From: Lethocerus indicus
Lineage: Eukaryota > Arthropoda > Insecta > Hemiptera > Belostomatidae
Direction: 5' to 3'
NCBI GenBank assembly: GCA_019843655.1
Contig: JACDQD010000007.1
Coordinates: 29,434,431 to 29,498,430, forward strand
Length of the DNA stretch: 64,000 bases
Position numbers and translations under genes: made by a program. This document shows, piece by piece, positions 1 through 17,873 of this stretch (position 1 is the first letter of the stretch; each line of letters starts with the position of its first letter). Below the pieces are notes generated by a model. It did not search any database. It was given only the letters and a program-made list of their open reading frames with translations, and was not told the DNA's origin.

Positions 1-401
1 TCTTGATATTCTTGATTACATATAATGGTTTATTAGTTGAGTGGTTGGCGAAAGTTTGACTCGTACTATAGTCTATGGTTTAAGGCCATGAGGAGAATAC
101 CGTTAGTTTATCAAATCTGTTAATGACCTCAATTGTCGATCGGATTTTCTACTTCATTCGAGGCCGAATATCTCCGTATTCTCTGCTACATATAATGGTT
201 TATTAGTTGAGCGAAAGTTTGACTCGGTACTATAGTCTATGGTTTAAGGGTCTGAAAAGTAGGATCAAAAGTCAGGGGCGAGAGATCGATTAGAAAACTT
301 CAAACTCTCTCCTAACACTTGTACGACGGCGGCTATTAAAAACTGTACTCGATTATCGAGGGAGGACTGTAATAGATATTAAATATTGGGAATCGGCCTA
401 C
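1..401. repeat. Left-edge intron sequence with a duplicated ~65-bp segment
   Basis: The stretch lies downstream of the RpL32 donor at 401-400, so it should be RpL32 intron. A segment beginning ACATATAATGGTTTATTAG occurs at about 18 and again at about 189, followed in both by a shared block ending TATAGTCTATGGTTTAAGG. No exon for the RpL32 C-terminus was found on the minus strand here. Confidence 0.5.
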
Positions 402-761
402 CTTTACGCTGTGTACGAGGACTTTCCTGAATCCTGTGGGAAGCATGTGTTTGGTCTTCTTGTTGCTTCCGTGGCCGATCGAAGGCATCAGGTACTGGCC
501 CTTGAAACGCCTCCTGACGCGGTTATCGATACCCTTCGGTTTACGCCAGTTTCTCTATATATATAAGGAAAGCGAAAAAAACATTGACAAAACAGCAGAC
601 ACCCCCTGTTCTCACTGGAGAGTATATAAACAAATAGTCGACCGACAGAAATACAATAGATACTTTACCCTGAGCTTAACATATCTGTCGCTCTGATGCC
701 TGATGAATTTCTTTGTCCTCTTCTTGACGATCTTCGGCCTGTAGACCGGCCTCAAAGCCAT
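402..761 (-). CDS. RpL32: 60S ribosomal protein L32 (eL32), 5' part, truncated by window edge
   Basis: Component of the large cytosolic ribosomal subunit. Two coding exons read on the minus strand. The first, 761 down to 669, is 31 codons, starts [18 protein letters not shown] and ends before a GTAAAG donor. The second, 554 down to 402, is 51 codons, contains [20 protein letters not shown] and then [15 protein letters not shown], and ends at a GTAGGC donor. Both junctions are in phase 0 and the frame has no indel, unlike several other genes in this window. The family is about 134 residues, so roughly the last 50 (starting near the ELEVLLMQ segment) must lie left of the window. The ATG at 761 follows an acceptor at 772-771, so the 5' UTR is split. 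Identity is secure from near-continuous match to the eL32 family; whether the gene is complete cannot be seen. Confidence 0.95.
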
Positions 762-878
762 GATGGTGATCTAGGAGAGAACACGCACCGCGACAAAAAC
801 TATTAGTCCCTGCTCTGCTCTGGGCAACGAATTGAAAATATTATTAATGGAACCGACTAGGGCCGTAACTGGTCCTAC

Positions 879-985
879 CTTGGATATAAGTTATACTGAA
901 TAATAATTCGGGATGGCGGAGATATTGACGGATAGTGAATATTGACTGACCTGTGTGTTACGGGGCGAAGATACACGTTGAAAAG
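879..985 (-). promoter_or_regulatory. RpL32: Candidate 5' UTR exon and TOP-like start of RpL32
   Basis: On the minus strand a CTTTTC pyrimidine run starts at 985, which is the form expected of a terminal oligopyrimidine start in ribosomal protein genes. About 100 bases downstream, AAG followed by GTAGGACC gives a donor at 878-877. The matching acceptor (TTCTCTCCTAG) is at 772-771, nine bases before the ATG. The short intron and pyrimidine start fit RpL32 architecture, but no transcript evidence is available. Confidence 0.4.
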
Positions 986-1309
986 ACTACACAGTGAAAG
1001 GCAGAGAGTGCGCTCCGGTTAGTACCAATGCCGTCTAGATCGCTCTATCCACATATTTTATTAATATTATTATACCACGTATATATATATATATATAAAG
1101 AGTATTCAGATAAAACTAAATATTTAAAAGACATTAGAAATTTTAACGCGATATTCAGCGAACAATCCTTTTTTTTTATACACGCCGTACGTTATAAAAC
1201 ACCAGGCCACGTCAACTGTAGAGTCGATTCCGCCATTCGGCGACTACCGACCTAACACGACGAACCCTACAGGGGACAAATATAATATATATTTTTTAAA
1301 AAATAGCAT

Positions 1310-1770
1310 ATTTTTCAGGGGCAAGTGTAACTCACTTTGGGACACTTGGGAGTGGAATATGGGACCGATCAGAGAAAATTGTCGAAAACCTAAATTTTCG
1401 TTTTCGACCCGCCGTTTCGAGTGGGAAAACTTCACTATGGGACACTTTGTGGGCGGAATATGGGATCGATGTCAGAAAATTTTCAAAAGGACCCGCCGTT
1501 TCAGGGGCAAGTGTAACCACATTGGGTACACTTGCGGGTGGAATATGGGACCGATCTGGCAAAATTTTCGAAAACCTAAATTTTCGATTTTCGACCCGCT
1601 TTCAGGGCAAGTGTAACTCACATTGGTACACTTGTGGGTGGAATATGGAACCGATCCGATGGGAAAATTTTCGAAAACCTAAATTTTCGATTTTCGACCC
1701 GCCGTTTCAGGGGCAAGTGTAACTCACTTTGGTACACTTGTGGGTGGAATATGGAACTGATCTGGGAAAA
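1310..1770 (+). repeat. ~105-bp satellite, four diverged copies
   Basis: Each unit contains GGGGCAAGTGTAACTCAC, then a TACACTTG..GGTGGAATATGG block, then CCTAAATTTTCG and CGACCCGCCGTTTCAG. The same unit forms a long array at 61333-63320, so this is a small diverged outpost of that family. The short open frames here come from the repeat and are not genes. Confidence 0.9.
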
Positions 1771-3639
1771 TTTAATAATCGTTTAATAATACTCTGAAAC
1801 TAAATTTTCTTGTAAAAGTTATTCCAATTTTAAATCGAAGTTTATAAAAGGGCGGGCAGGCGGAGTGATTGTCGGCCGTGCCGCTAGGGGCGCTGCTCTC
1901 CCTGTACAAAACAACCGACTAATACAAAATTATTTACCGGACGCATATTTCGAGGAACTCTAACATTAATTTATAATTTTCTTTTATAAAGATTTTATAA
2001 AGGTTTTTAATAATTTCACATTTAATACCTAGTTCAATCAAGTAATAGCTGTTAGATGATTATTTATCATTTGAGAGTGCATTGGGTTGAAAATGGTTTT
2101 AAAAATACCGACCCGTTACATTACATATTTTGTATAATAACCGAATAAAATCAAATACCTACAATATACGACTGATTGTATTGCTTGTAAAACAGTTACA
2201 GAAAACTGATTTAATGATGTACCCAATCTGCATGCATATTTGGTTCTCCCATTTTCTATATTTGTTCTAGTTCGGAAATAAAAATAATTGCCGTTAATAT
2301 TCGATAAAATTATGTAAAAGCAATTAGTTTTTCCTTCTTACTTATTCTACAACCGACCTTTATTGTAGAATTATTATAGACAAGCGAAGAGAGCGAGTTT
2401 GTGTAAGAATGAAGAAGAATGAGCGTTTTTAACAATTTCTTTCGATTCTTTGGACAAATAAAATAAAATGTAAACTAGTTCTTATAGATTCATTGCTCTA
2501 TACAGGGGTATATAAATCGATTTTAAACATATTTCTATTTAAAAAACCTTTAGCGATATATTTTTTGGATAAACATTTTCTTAAATAATATATACAATTT
2601 TGTTCTCAAATGTTTTATACGAATCCCAGTTTAGAAATAAAAGTAATTGGCAATAATACTTAAAAAAAGGTGTAAAAGGTAAAATATAACCTAGTTCGTG
2701 TGTGAAATATTTGTTAAATGGATTTGAAGGTAGTTCCATCGAAATTGGATTTTTGTACCAAAAAATACTAGACATTGATGACATATTTTTAAAGATAATT
2801 ATTTCTGTTAATTATTTACGAGGAAAAATATTTAAAAGCAATTTCAATCAGTTCAGAGAACCTATAAAGTCAGGTTATATGACACAATCTGAATTTTTAT
2901 AAATAGGCAATAAATTTGTTAGATACTTAAGTTTTTTCTAACAACCATTGAATCATTTTCTCCCAAGGACAGAAGTTTTTATCTCATAAATTAAAGCCCA
3001 ATTAGTTATATTAATGCTATATACTATACTAATTAATAATCCAGATATTTTATACTACTTAGTGAAAAAACTGAACTGTTAGTAATAGGTAAATGTGATC
3101 CATTAATAATTTTATTAATCTGGATCCAAATGACTGACAAGGTCACTTATAAGGTGGGGCTTATACAATAAATGTTAAAAATATTTCCTTTTAAAATACC
3201 TAGGAGCTCATCTAATTTTATTTTAACCCTTTCTAGTTTTTTCCCTAAGACAGAAGAATTTTTCTCCCATAAATTGAAACCCAGTAATTAGTTATAATAC
3301 ATTAATACAGTATATAGGATACTAATTAATAATCACTGATATTTTATGTTATTGTCAGGCAATGTCTGTGTTGTGGCCCATCATGATCCTTTTTCTATAA
3401 TCTGGGTAATCTGGCCTATTTTGCCAGAGTTTAGTGCGCTTACACTAAATGTATAGTGAAATCAAATTTCATTACCTCACAATAATGTGTCCCTTTCTCA
3501 AACATATATGGAACTATTTTGTCATTCCATTCAAGATTACAAACTATGTGTGCATTAAAATACAAGAAATAAATAGTAAAAAAAAATTGCAGAGATAATG
3601 ATCGTAATAGTGATGCAACCGGTACTTGATCCTTGTTGC
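1771..3639. other. AT-rich intergenic stretch with a diverged ~110-bp duplication
   Basis: No exon or recognised gene was found. A block containing GACAGAAG, CATAAATT, AATTAGTTAT, ACTAATTAATAATC and GATATTTTAT occurs at about 2954-3065 and again at about 3236-3358, roughly 280 bases apart. Short frames at 2581-2902 have AT-driven composition and no recognisable family. Confidence 0.5.
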
Positions 3640-6600
3640 GTTATGTCTTAGAACCGGAGTTATTGACAAAAAACTTCTCACCGGGCCCCCGTTAATCGCA
3701 CAGATACGTCCTCTCGTGTGCTTATAGGGCTCTAAAAGGGCTGCAAATAGCAACTAAGAACGCCCTCCTATCTGTCTTATTACCGGAGTTATTGACAAAA
3801 AACTTCTCACCGGGCCCCCGTTAATCGCACAGATACGTCCTCTCGTGTGCTTATAGGGCTCTGAGAGGGCTGCAAATAGCAACTAAGAACGCCCTCCTAT
3901 CTGTCTTATTACCGGAGTTATTGACAAAAAACTTCTCATTCGGCCCCTGTTAATCGCACAGATACGTCCTCTCGTGTGCTTATAGGGCTCTAAGAGGGCT
4001 GCAAATAGCAACTAAGAACGCCCTCCTATCTGTCTTATTACCGGAGTTATTGACAAAAAACTTCTCATTTGGCCCCTGTTAATCGCACAGATACGTCCTC
4101 TCGTGTGCTTATAGGGCTCTAAAAGGGCTGCAAATAGCAACTAAGAACGCCCTCCTATCTGTCTTATTACCGGAGTTATTGACAAAAAACTTCTCATTTG
4201 GCCCCTGTTAATCGCACAGATACGTCCTCTCGTGTGCTTATAGGGCTCTGAGAGGGCTGCAAATAGCAACTAAGAACGCCCTCCTATCTGTCTTATTACC
4301 GGAGTTATTGACAAAAAACTTCTCATTTGGCCCCTGTTAATCGCACAGATACGTCCTCTCGTGTGCTTATAGGGCTCTAAAAGGGCTGCAAATAGCAACT
4401 AAGAACGCCCTCCTATCTGTCTTATTACCGGAGTTATTGACAAAAAACTTCTCATTTGGCCCCCGTTAATCGCACAGATACGTCCTCTCGTGTGCTTATA
4501 GGGCTCTAAGAGGGCTGCAAATAGCAACTAAGAACGCCCTCCTATCTGTCTTATTACCGGAGTTATTGACAAAAAACTTCTCATTTGGCCCCTGTTAATC
4601 GCACAGATACGTCCTCTCGTGTGCTTATAGGGCTCTAAAAGGGCTGCAAATAGCAACTAAGAACGCCCTCCTATCTGTCTTATTACCGGAGTTATTGACA
4701 AAAAACTTCTCATTTGGCCCTGTTAATCGCACAGATACGTCCTCTCGTGTGCTTATAGGGCTCTAAAGGGCTGCAAATAGCAACTAAGAACGCCCTCCTA
4801 TCTGTCTTATTACCGGAGTTATTGACAAAAAACTTCTCATTTGGCCCCTGTTAATCGCACAGATACGTCCTCTCGTGTGCTTATAGGGCTCTGAGGGCTG
4901 CAAATAGCAACTAAGAACGCCCTCCTATCTGTCTTATTACCGGAGTTATTGACAAAAAACTTCTCATTTGGCCCCTGTTAATCGCACAGATACGTCCTCT
5001 CGTGTGCTTATAGGGCTCTAAAAGGGCTGCAAATAGCAACTAAGAACGCCCTCCTATCTGTCTTATTACCGGAGTTATTGACAAAAAACTTCTCATTTGG
5101 CCCCTGTTAATCGCACAGATACGTCCTCTCGTGTGCTTATAGGGCTCTAAAAGGGCTGCAAATAGCAACTAAGAACGCCCTCCTATCTGTCTTATTACCG
5201 GAGTTATTGACAAAAAACTTCTCATTTGGCCCCTGTTAATCGCACAGATACGTCCTCTCGTGTGCTTATAGGGCTCTGAGAGGGCTGCAAATAGCAACTA
5301 AGAACGCCCTCCTATCTGTCTTATTACCGGAGTTATTGACAAAAAACTTCTCATTTGGCCCCTGTTAATCGCACAGATACGTCCTCTCGTGTGCTTATAG
5401 GGCTCTAAAAGGGCTGCAAATAGCAACTAAGAACGCCCTCCTATCTGTCTTATTACCGGAGTTATTGACAAAAAACTTCTCATTTGGCCCCTGTTAATCG
5501 CACAGATACGTCCTCTCGTGTGCTTATAGGGCTCTAAAGGGCTGCAAATAGCAACTAAGAACGCCCTCCTATCTGTCTTATTACCGGAGTTATTGACAAA
5601 AAACTTCTCATTTGGCCCCTGTTAATCGCACAGATACGTCCTCTCGTGTGCTTATAGGGCTCTAAAGGGCTGCAAATAGCAACTAAGAACGCCCTCCTAT
5701 CTGTCTTATTACCGGAGTTATTGACAAAAAACTTCTCATTTGGCCCCTGTTAATCGCACAGATACGTCCTCTCGTGTGCTTATAGGGCTCTGAGAGGGCT
5801 GCAAATAGCAACTAAGAACGCCCTCCTATCTGTCTTATTACCGGAGTTATTGACAAAAAACTTCTCATTTGGCCCCTGTTAATCGCACAGATACGTCCTC
5901 TCGTGTGCTTATAGGGCTCTGAGAGGGCTGCAAATAGCAACTAAGAACGCCCTCCTATCTGTCTTATTACCGGAGTTATTGACAAAAACTTCATTTGGCC
6001 CCTGTTAATCGCACAGATACGTCCTCTCGTGTGCTTATAGGGCTCTGAGAGGGCTGCAAATAGCAACTAAGAACGCCCTCCTATCTGTCTTATTACCGGA
6101 GTTATTGACAAAAAACTTCTCATTTGGCCCCTGTTAATCGCACAGATACGTCCTCTCGTGTGCTTATAGGGCTCTAAAGGGCTGCAAATAGCAACTAAGA
6201 ACGCCCTCCTATCTGTCTTATTACCGGAGTTATTGACAAAAAACTTCTCATTTGGCCCCTGTTAATCGCACAGATACGTCCTCTCGTGTGCTTATAGGGC
6301 TCTGAGAGGGCTGCAAATAGCAACTAAGAACGCCCTCCTATCTGTCTTATTACCGGAGTTATTGACAAAAAACTTCTCATTTGGCCCCCGTTAATCGCAC
6401 AGATACGTCCTCTCGTGTGCTTATAGGGCTCTGAGAGGGCTGCAAATAGCAACTAAGAACGCCCTCCTATCTGTCTTATTACCGGAGTTATTGACAAAAA
6501 ACTTCTCATTTGGCCCCTGTTAATCGCACAGATACGTCCTCTCGTGTGCTTATAGGGCTCTGAGAGGGCTGCAAATAGCAACTAAGAACGCCCTCCTATC

Positions 6601-8790
6601 TGTCTTATTACCGGAGTTATTGACAAAAAACTTCTCATTTGGCCCCTGTTAATCGCACAGATACGTCCTCTCGTGTGCTTATAGGGCTCTGAGAGGGCTG
6701 CAAATAGCAACTAAGAACGCCCTCCTATCTGTCTTATTACCGGAGTTATTGACAAAAACTTCATTTGGCCCTGTTAATCGCACAGATACGTCCTCTCGTG
6801 TGCTTATAGGGCTCTAAAAGGGCTGCAAATAGCAACTAAGAACGCCCTCCTATCTGTCTTATTACCGGAGTTATTGACAAAAAACTTCTCATTTGGCCCC
6901 TGTTAATCGCACAGATACGTCCTCTCGTGCTTATAGGGCTCTGAGAGGGCTGCAAATAGCAACTAAGAACGCCCTCCTATCTGTCTTATTACCGGAGTTA
7001 TTGACAAAAAACTTCTCATTTGGCCCTGTTAATCGCACAGATACGTCCTCTCGTGTGCTTATAGGGCTCTAAAAGGGCTGCAAATAGCAACTAAGAACGC
7101 CCTCCTATCTGTCTTATTACCGGAGTTATTGACAAAAAACTTCTCATTTGGCCCCTGTTAATCGCACAGATACGTCCTCTCGTGTGCTTATAGGGCTCTG
7201 AGAGGGCTGCAAATAGCAACTAAGAACGCCCTCCTATCTGTCTTATTACCGGAGTTATTGACAAAAAACTTCTCATTTGGCCCCCGTTAATCGCACAGAT
7301 ACGTCCTCTCGTGTGCTTATAGGGCTCTAAAAGGGCTGCAAATAGCAACTAAGAACGCCCTCCTATCTGTCTTATTACCGGAGTTATTGACAAAAAACTT
7401 CTCATTCGGCCCCTGTTAATCGCACAGATACGTCCTCTCGTGTGCTTATAGGGCTCTGAGAGGGCTGCAAATAGCAACTAAGAACGCCCTCCTATCTGTC
7501 TTATTACCGGAGTTATTGACAAAAAACTTCTCATTTGGCCCCTGTTAATCGCACAGATACGTCCTCTCGTGTGCTTATAGGGCTCTGAGAGGGCTGCAAA
7601 TAGCAACTAAGAACGCCCTCCTATCTGTCTTATTACCGGAGTTATTGACAAAAAACTTCTCATTTGGCCCCTAATCGCACAGATACGTCCTCTCGTGTGC
7701 TTATAGGGCTCTGAGAGGGCTGCAAATAGCAACTAAGAACGCCCTCCTATCTGTCTTATTACCGGAGTTATTGACAAAAAACTTCTCATTTGGCCCCGTT
7801 AATCGCACAGATACGTCCTCTCGTGTGCTTATAGGGCTCTAAAAGGGCTGCAAATAGCAACTAAGAACGCCCTCCTATCTGTCTTATTACCGGAGTTATT
7901 GACAAAAAACTTCTCATTTGGCCCCTGTTAATCGCACAGATACGTCCTCTCGTGTGCTTATAGGGCTCTAAAGGGCTGCAAATAGCAACTAAGAACGCCC
8001 TCCTATCTGTCTTATTACCGGAGTTATTGACAAAAAACTTCTCATTTGGCCCCTGTTAATCGCACAGATACGTCCTCTCGTGTGCTTATAGGGCTCTGAG
8101 AGGGCTGCAAATAGCAACTAAGAACGCCCTCCTATCTGTCTTATTACCGGAGTTATTGACAAAAAACTTCTCATTTGGCCCCTGTTAATCGCACAGATAC
8201 GTCCTCTCGTGTGCTTATAGGGCTCTGAGAGGGCTGCAAATAGCAACTAAGAACGCCCTCCTATCTGTCTTATTACCGGAGTTATTGACAAAAAACTTCT
8301 CATTTGGCCCCTGTTAATCGCACAGATACGTCCTCTCGTGTGCTTATAGGGCTCTAAAAGGGCTGCAAATAGCAACTAAGAACGCCCTCCTATCTGTCTT
8401 ATTACCGGAGTTATTGACAAAAAACTTCTCATTTGGCCCCTGTTAATCGCACAGATACGTCCTCTCGTGTGCTTATAGGGCTCTGAGAGGGCTGCAAATA
8501 GCAACTAAGAACGCCCTCCTATCTGTCTTATTACCGGAGTTATTGACAAAAAACTTCTCATTTGGCCCCTGTTAATCGCACAGATACGTCCTCTCGTGTG
8601 CTTATAGGGCTCTAAAAGGGCTGCAAATAGCAACTAAGAACGCCCTCCTATCTGTCTTATTACCGGAGTTATTGACAAAAAACTTCTCATTTGGCCCCTG
8701 TTAATCGCACAGATACGTCCTCTCGTGTGCTTATAGGGCTCTGAGAGGGCTGCAAATAGCAACTAAGAACGCCCTCCTAGCAATACGTAA
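3640..8790 (+). repeat. 129-bp satellite array, forward orientation, about 40 copies
   Basis: The unit begins near ACCGGAGTTATTGACAAAA, and successive starts at 3653, 3782, 3911, 4040 and 4169 give a period of exactly 129. Landmarks are ACTTCTCATTTGGCCCC, GTTAATCGCACAGATACGTC, GTGTGCTTATAGGGCTCT and GCTGCAAATAGCAACTAAG. Copies are nearly identical. The main variation is after GGGCTCT, where units read AAAAG, GAGAG or shorter forms, plus occasional 1-3 base deletions. The first two units carry ACCGGGCCCCC in place of ATTTGGCCCC, matching the other subfamily found right of the gap. There is no open frame and no unique spacer. Confidence 0.98.
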
Positions 8791-8800
8791 CTGAACGAAG

Positions 8801-8900
8801 NNNNNNNNNNNNNNNNNNNNNNNNNNNNNNNNNNNNNNNNNNNNNNNNNNNNNNNNNNNNNNNNNNNNNNNNNNNNNNNNNNNNNNNNNNNNNNNNNNNN
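8801..8900. other. Assembly gap (100 N)
   Basis: Exactly 100 unknown bases, which is the usual placeholder for a gap of unknown size. Satellite lies on both sides, in opposite orientations. About 20 bases of non-satellite sequence (CAATACGTAACTGAACGAAG) precede the gap. Confidence 0.99.
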
Positions 8901-11900
8901 TTTCTAAGACAGATGGGAGGGCGCTCTTAGTTGCTATTTGCAGCCCTCTCAGAGCTCTAATAACACACGAGAGGACGTATCTGTGCGATTAACGGGGGCC
9001 CGGTGAGAAGTTTTTGGTCAATAACTCCGTTTCTAAGACAGATAGGAGGGCGCTCTTAGTTGCTATTTGCAGCCCTCTCAGAGCTCTAATAACACACGAG
9101 AGGACGTATCTGTGCGATTAACGGGGGCCCGGTGAGAAGTTTTTGGTCAATAACTCCGTTTCTAAGACAGATAGGAGGGCGCTCTTAGTTGCTATTTGCA
9201 GCCCTCTCAGAGCTCTAATAACACACGAGAGGACGTATCTGTGCGATTAACGGGGGCCCGGTGAGAAGTTTTTGGTCAATAACTCCGTTTCTAAGACAGA
9301 TAGGAGGGCGCTCTTAGTTGCTATTTGCAGCCCTTAGAGCTCTAATAACACACGAGAGGACGTATCTGTGCGATTAACGGGGGCCCGGTGAGAAGTTTTG
9401 TCAATAACTCCGTTTCTAAGACAGATAGGAGGGCGCTCTTAGTTGCTATTTGCAGCCCTCTCAGAGCTCTAATAACACACGAGAGGACGTATCTGTGCGA
9501 TTAACGGGGGCCCGGTGAGAAGTTTTTGGTCAATAACTCCGTTTCTAAGACAGATAGGAGGGCGTTCTTAGTCGCTATTTGCAGCCCTCTCAGAGCTCTA
9601 ATAGCACGAGAGGACGTATCTGTGCGATTAACGGGGGCCCGGTGAGAAGTTTTTGGTCAATAACTCCGTTTCTAAGACAGATAGGAGGGCGCTCTTAGTC
9701 GCTATTTGCAGCCCTCTCAGAGCTCTAATAGCACACGAGAGGACGTATCTGTGCGATTAACGGGGGCCCGGTGAGAAGTTTTTGGTCAATAACTCCGTTT
9801 CTAAGACAGATAGGAGGGCGCTCTTAGTTGCTATTTGCAGCCCTCTCAGAGCTCTAATAACACACGAGAGGACGTATCTGTGCGATTAACGGGGGCCCGG
9901 TGAGAAGTTTTTGGTCAATAACTCCGTTTCTAAGACAGATAGGAGGGCGCTCTTAGTTGCTATTTGCAGCCCTCTCAGAGCTCTAATAACACACGAGAGG
10001 ACGTATCTGTGCGATTAACGGGGGCCCGGTGAGAAGTTTTTGGTCAATAACTCCGTTTCTAAGACAGATAGGAGGGCGCTCTTAGTCGCTATTTGCAGCC
10101 CTCTCAGAGCTCTAATAGCACACGAGAGGACGTATCTGTGCGATTAACGGGGGCCCGGTGAGAAGTTTTTGGTCAATAACTCCGTTTCTAAGACAGATAG
10201 GAGGGCGCTCTTAGTTGCTATTTGCAGCCCTCTCAGAGCTCTAATAGCACACGAGAGGACGTATCTGTGCGATTAACGGGGGCCCGGTGAGAAGTTTTTG
10301 GTCAATAACTCCGTTTCTAAGACAGATAGGAGGGCGCTCTTAGTTGCTATTTGCAGCCCTCTCAGAGCTCTAATAGCACACGAGAGGACGTATCTGTGCG
10401 ATTAACGGGGGCCCGGTGAGAAGTTTTTGGTCAATAACTCCGTTTCTAAGACAGATAGGAGGGCGTTCTTAGTCGCTATTTGCAGCCCTCTCAGAGCCCT
10501 ATAAGCACACGAGAGGACGTATCTGTGCGATTAACGGGGGCCCGGTGAGAAGTTTTTGGTCAATAACTCCGTTTCTAAGACAGATAGGAGGGCGCTCTTA
10601 GTCGCTATTTGCAGCCCTCTCAGAGCTCTAATAGCACACGAGAGGACGTATCTGTGCGATTAACGGGGGCCCGGTGAGAAGTTTTTGGTCAATAACTCCG
10701 TTTCTAAGACAGATAGGAGGGCGCTCTTAGTCGCTATTTGCAGCCCTCTCAGAGCTCTAATAGCACACGAGAGGACGTATCTGTGCGATTAACGGGGGCC
10801 CGGTGAGAAGTTTTTGGTCAATAACTCCGTTTCTAAGACAGATAGGAGGGCGCTCTTAGTTGCTATTTGCAGCCCTCTCAGAGCTCTAATAACACACGAG
10901 AGGACGTATCTGTGCGATTAACGGGGGCCCGGTGAGAAGTTTTTGGTCAATAACTCCGTTTCTAAGACAGATAGGAGGGCGCTCTTAGTCGCTATTTGCA
11001 GCCCTCTCAGAGCTCTAATAGCACACGAGAGGACGTATCTGTGCGATTAACGGGGGCCCGGTGAGAAGTTTTTGGTCAATAACTCCGTTTCTAAGACAGA
11101 TAGGAGGGCGCTCTTAGTTGCTATTTGCAGCCCTCTCAGAGCTCTAATAGCACGAGAGGACGTATCTGTGCGATTAACGGAGGACAGAGAAGGACGTATC
11201 TATTATCACTTTTCTAAGACAGATAGGAGGCGCTCTTAGTGAGAAGTTTTTGGTCAATAACTCCGTTTCTAAGACAGATAGGAGGGCGCCTAGTCGCTAT
11301 TTGCAGCCCTCTCAGAGCTCTAATAGCACACGAGAGGACGTATCTGTGCGATTAACGGGGGCCCGGTGAGAAGTTTTTGGTCAATAACTCCGTTTCTAAG
11401 ACAGATAGGAGGGCGCTCTTAGTCGCTATTTGCAGCCCTCTCAGAGCTCTAATAGCACACGAGAGGACGTATCTGTGCGATTAACTGGGGCCCGGTGAGA
11501 AGTTTTTGGTCAATAACTCCGTTTCTAAGACAGATGGTCTTGATTCTATAGACTCCGTCTGTTGTACCTGCGCGAAGGGCCCGGTGAGAAGTTTTTGGTC
11601 AATAACTCCGTTTCTAAGACAGATAGGAGGGCGCTCTTAGTCGCTATTTGTAGGCCTCTTAGAGCTCTAATAACACACGAGAGGACGTATCTGTGCGATT
11701 AACGGGGGCCCGGTGAGAAGTTTTTGGTCAATAACTCCGTTTCTAAGACAGATAGGAGGGCGCTCTTAGTCGCTATTTGTAGGCCTCTTAGAGCTCTAAT
11801 AACACACGAGAGGACGTATCTGTGCGATTAACTGGGGCCCGGTGAGAAGTTTTTGGTCAATAACTCCGTTTCTAAGACAGATAGGAGGGCGCTCTTAGTT

Positions 11901-12090
11901 GCTATTTGCAGCCCTCTCAGAGCTCTAATAGCACACGAGAGGACGTATCTGTGCGATTAACGGGGGCCCGGTGAGAAGTTTTTGGTCAATAACTCCGTTT
12001 CTAAGACAGATAGGAGGGCGCTCTTAGTTGCTATTTGCAGCCCTCTCAGAGCTCTAATAACACACGAGAGGACGTATCTGTGCGATTAAC
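8901..12090 (-). repeat. 129-bp satellite array, reverse orientation, about 25 copies
   Basis: This is the reverse complement of the array left of the gap, with the same 129-base period (TTTCTAAGAC at 8901 and 9030). It is a distinct subfamily: it has CGGGGGCCCGGTGAG where the left array has the complement of ATTTGGCCCC, AGAGCTCTAATA in place of the AGCCCTATAAG form, and TTTTTGGTCAATAAC. Two disruptions occur, around 11171-11250 and 11530-11585, where unit fragments are joined abnormally. The array ends at about 12090 against a CCTAAAACCGCC-type degenerate repeat. Confidence 0.97.
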
Positions 12091-12364
12091 CGGGGCTGGC
12101 CAATTGCGGCCTAAAACCGCCATTCTGGGCCAATTAGCAGACCCTGAAAACCGCCTATCTGACAATACCTGTAAATTGCGTGTCAGGAAAATGAAATGAA
12201 GAAAAAATTTAAAATAAAAAAAAAAATTTCGCTTTTATTTATAATTATTTGTGTTGTATTGATATCGATACATGGCGACATATTAATTGATTCTCTCATG
12301 AGGCTTTTCTACCTCGTTCCTCCCTTATCATCTCACTTTTCGTTGTCACCTTTTTATATATTAA

Positions 12365-12560
12365 TGGTACCCAAAAGTAATCGACAATTTTCGACAAGAT
12401 GTATTTTCGGTCTCGAGGAGTTCTTCAGGAGAGAGAGAGAGATCCGGAAAATTTGCGGAAAAATGGCGGCGAGAGTTATCGATAATATCCGTGAATATAT
12501 ATAGTAGATTAATAATTAAAGTATCTTTTTAGCGATTTCAAAGTCAAAATGCCGATTACT
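12365..12560 (+). mobile_element. Mariner-type MITE copy, diverged
   Basis: Starts GGTACCCAAAAGTAATCGAC and carries the family landmarks GATGTATTTTCGGTCTCGAGGAG, CCGGAAAATTTGC, TCGATAATATC and TAGTAGATTAATAATTAAAG. A far-end piece reads AAAGTCAAAATGCCGATTACT. The best-preserved copy is at 39400-39619. There is no transposase, so it is non-autonomous. Confidence 0.75.
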
Positions 12561-12740
12561 TATGCGATTTAGGCGAAATTTTCAATGGGATATTGTAAAA
12601 ATTTAACAGTGGAAGGAAAATTGGAAAAAATTCATTTATTTATACTTGTTTGTTGTTGTTGTTGTTGTTGTATTGTAGCATTCATTATCTGAAATTCATC
12701 CGCCCGGCTGATTAATTCTCCTGAGGGGCTGTCGTGCAAA

Positions 12741-17873
<5,133 letters not shown>

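Noticed and set aside
436..696. 86-codon plus-strand frame at the left edge
   Set aside because: It is antisense to the two RpL32 exons, whose minus-strand reading is an unambiguous match to eL32.
3640..12090. CRISPR-like regular array
   Set aside because: The whole 129-base period is conserved with no unique spacers, in a eukaryotic context; it is a satellite.
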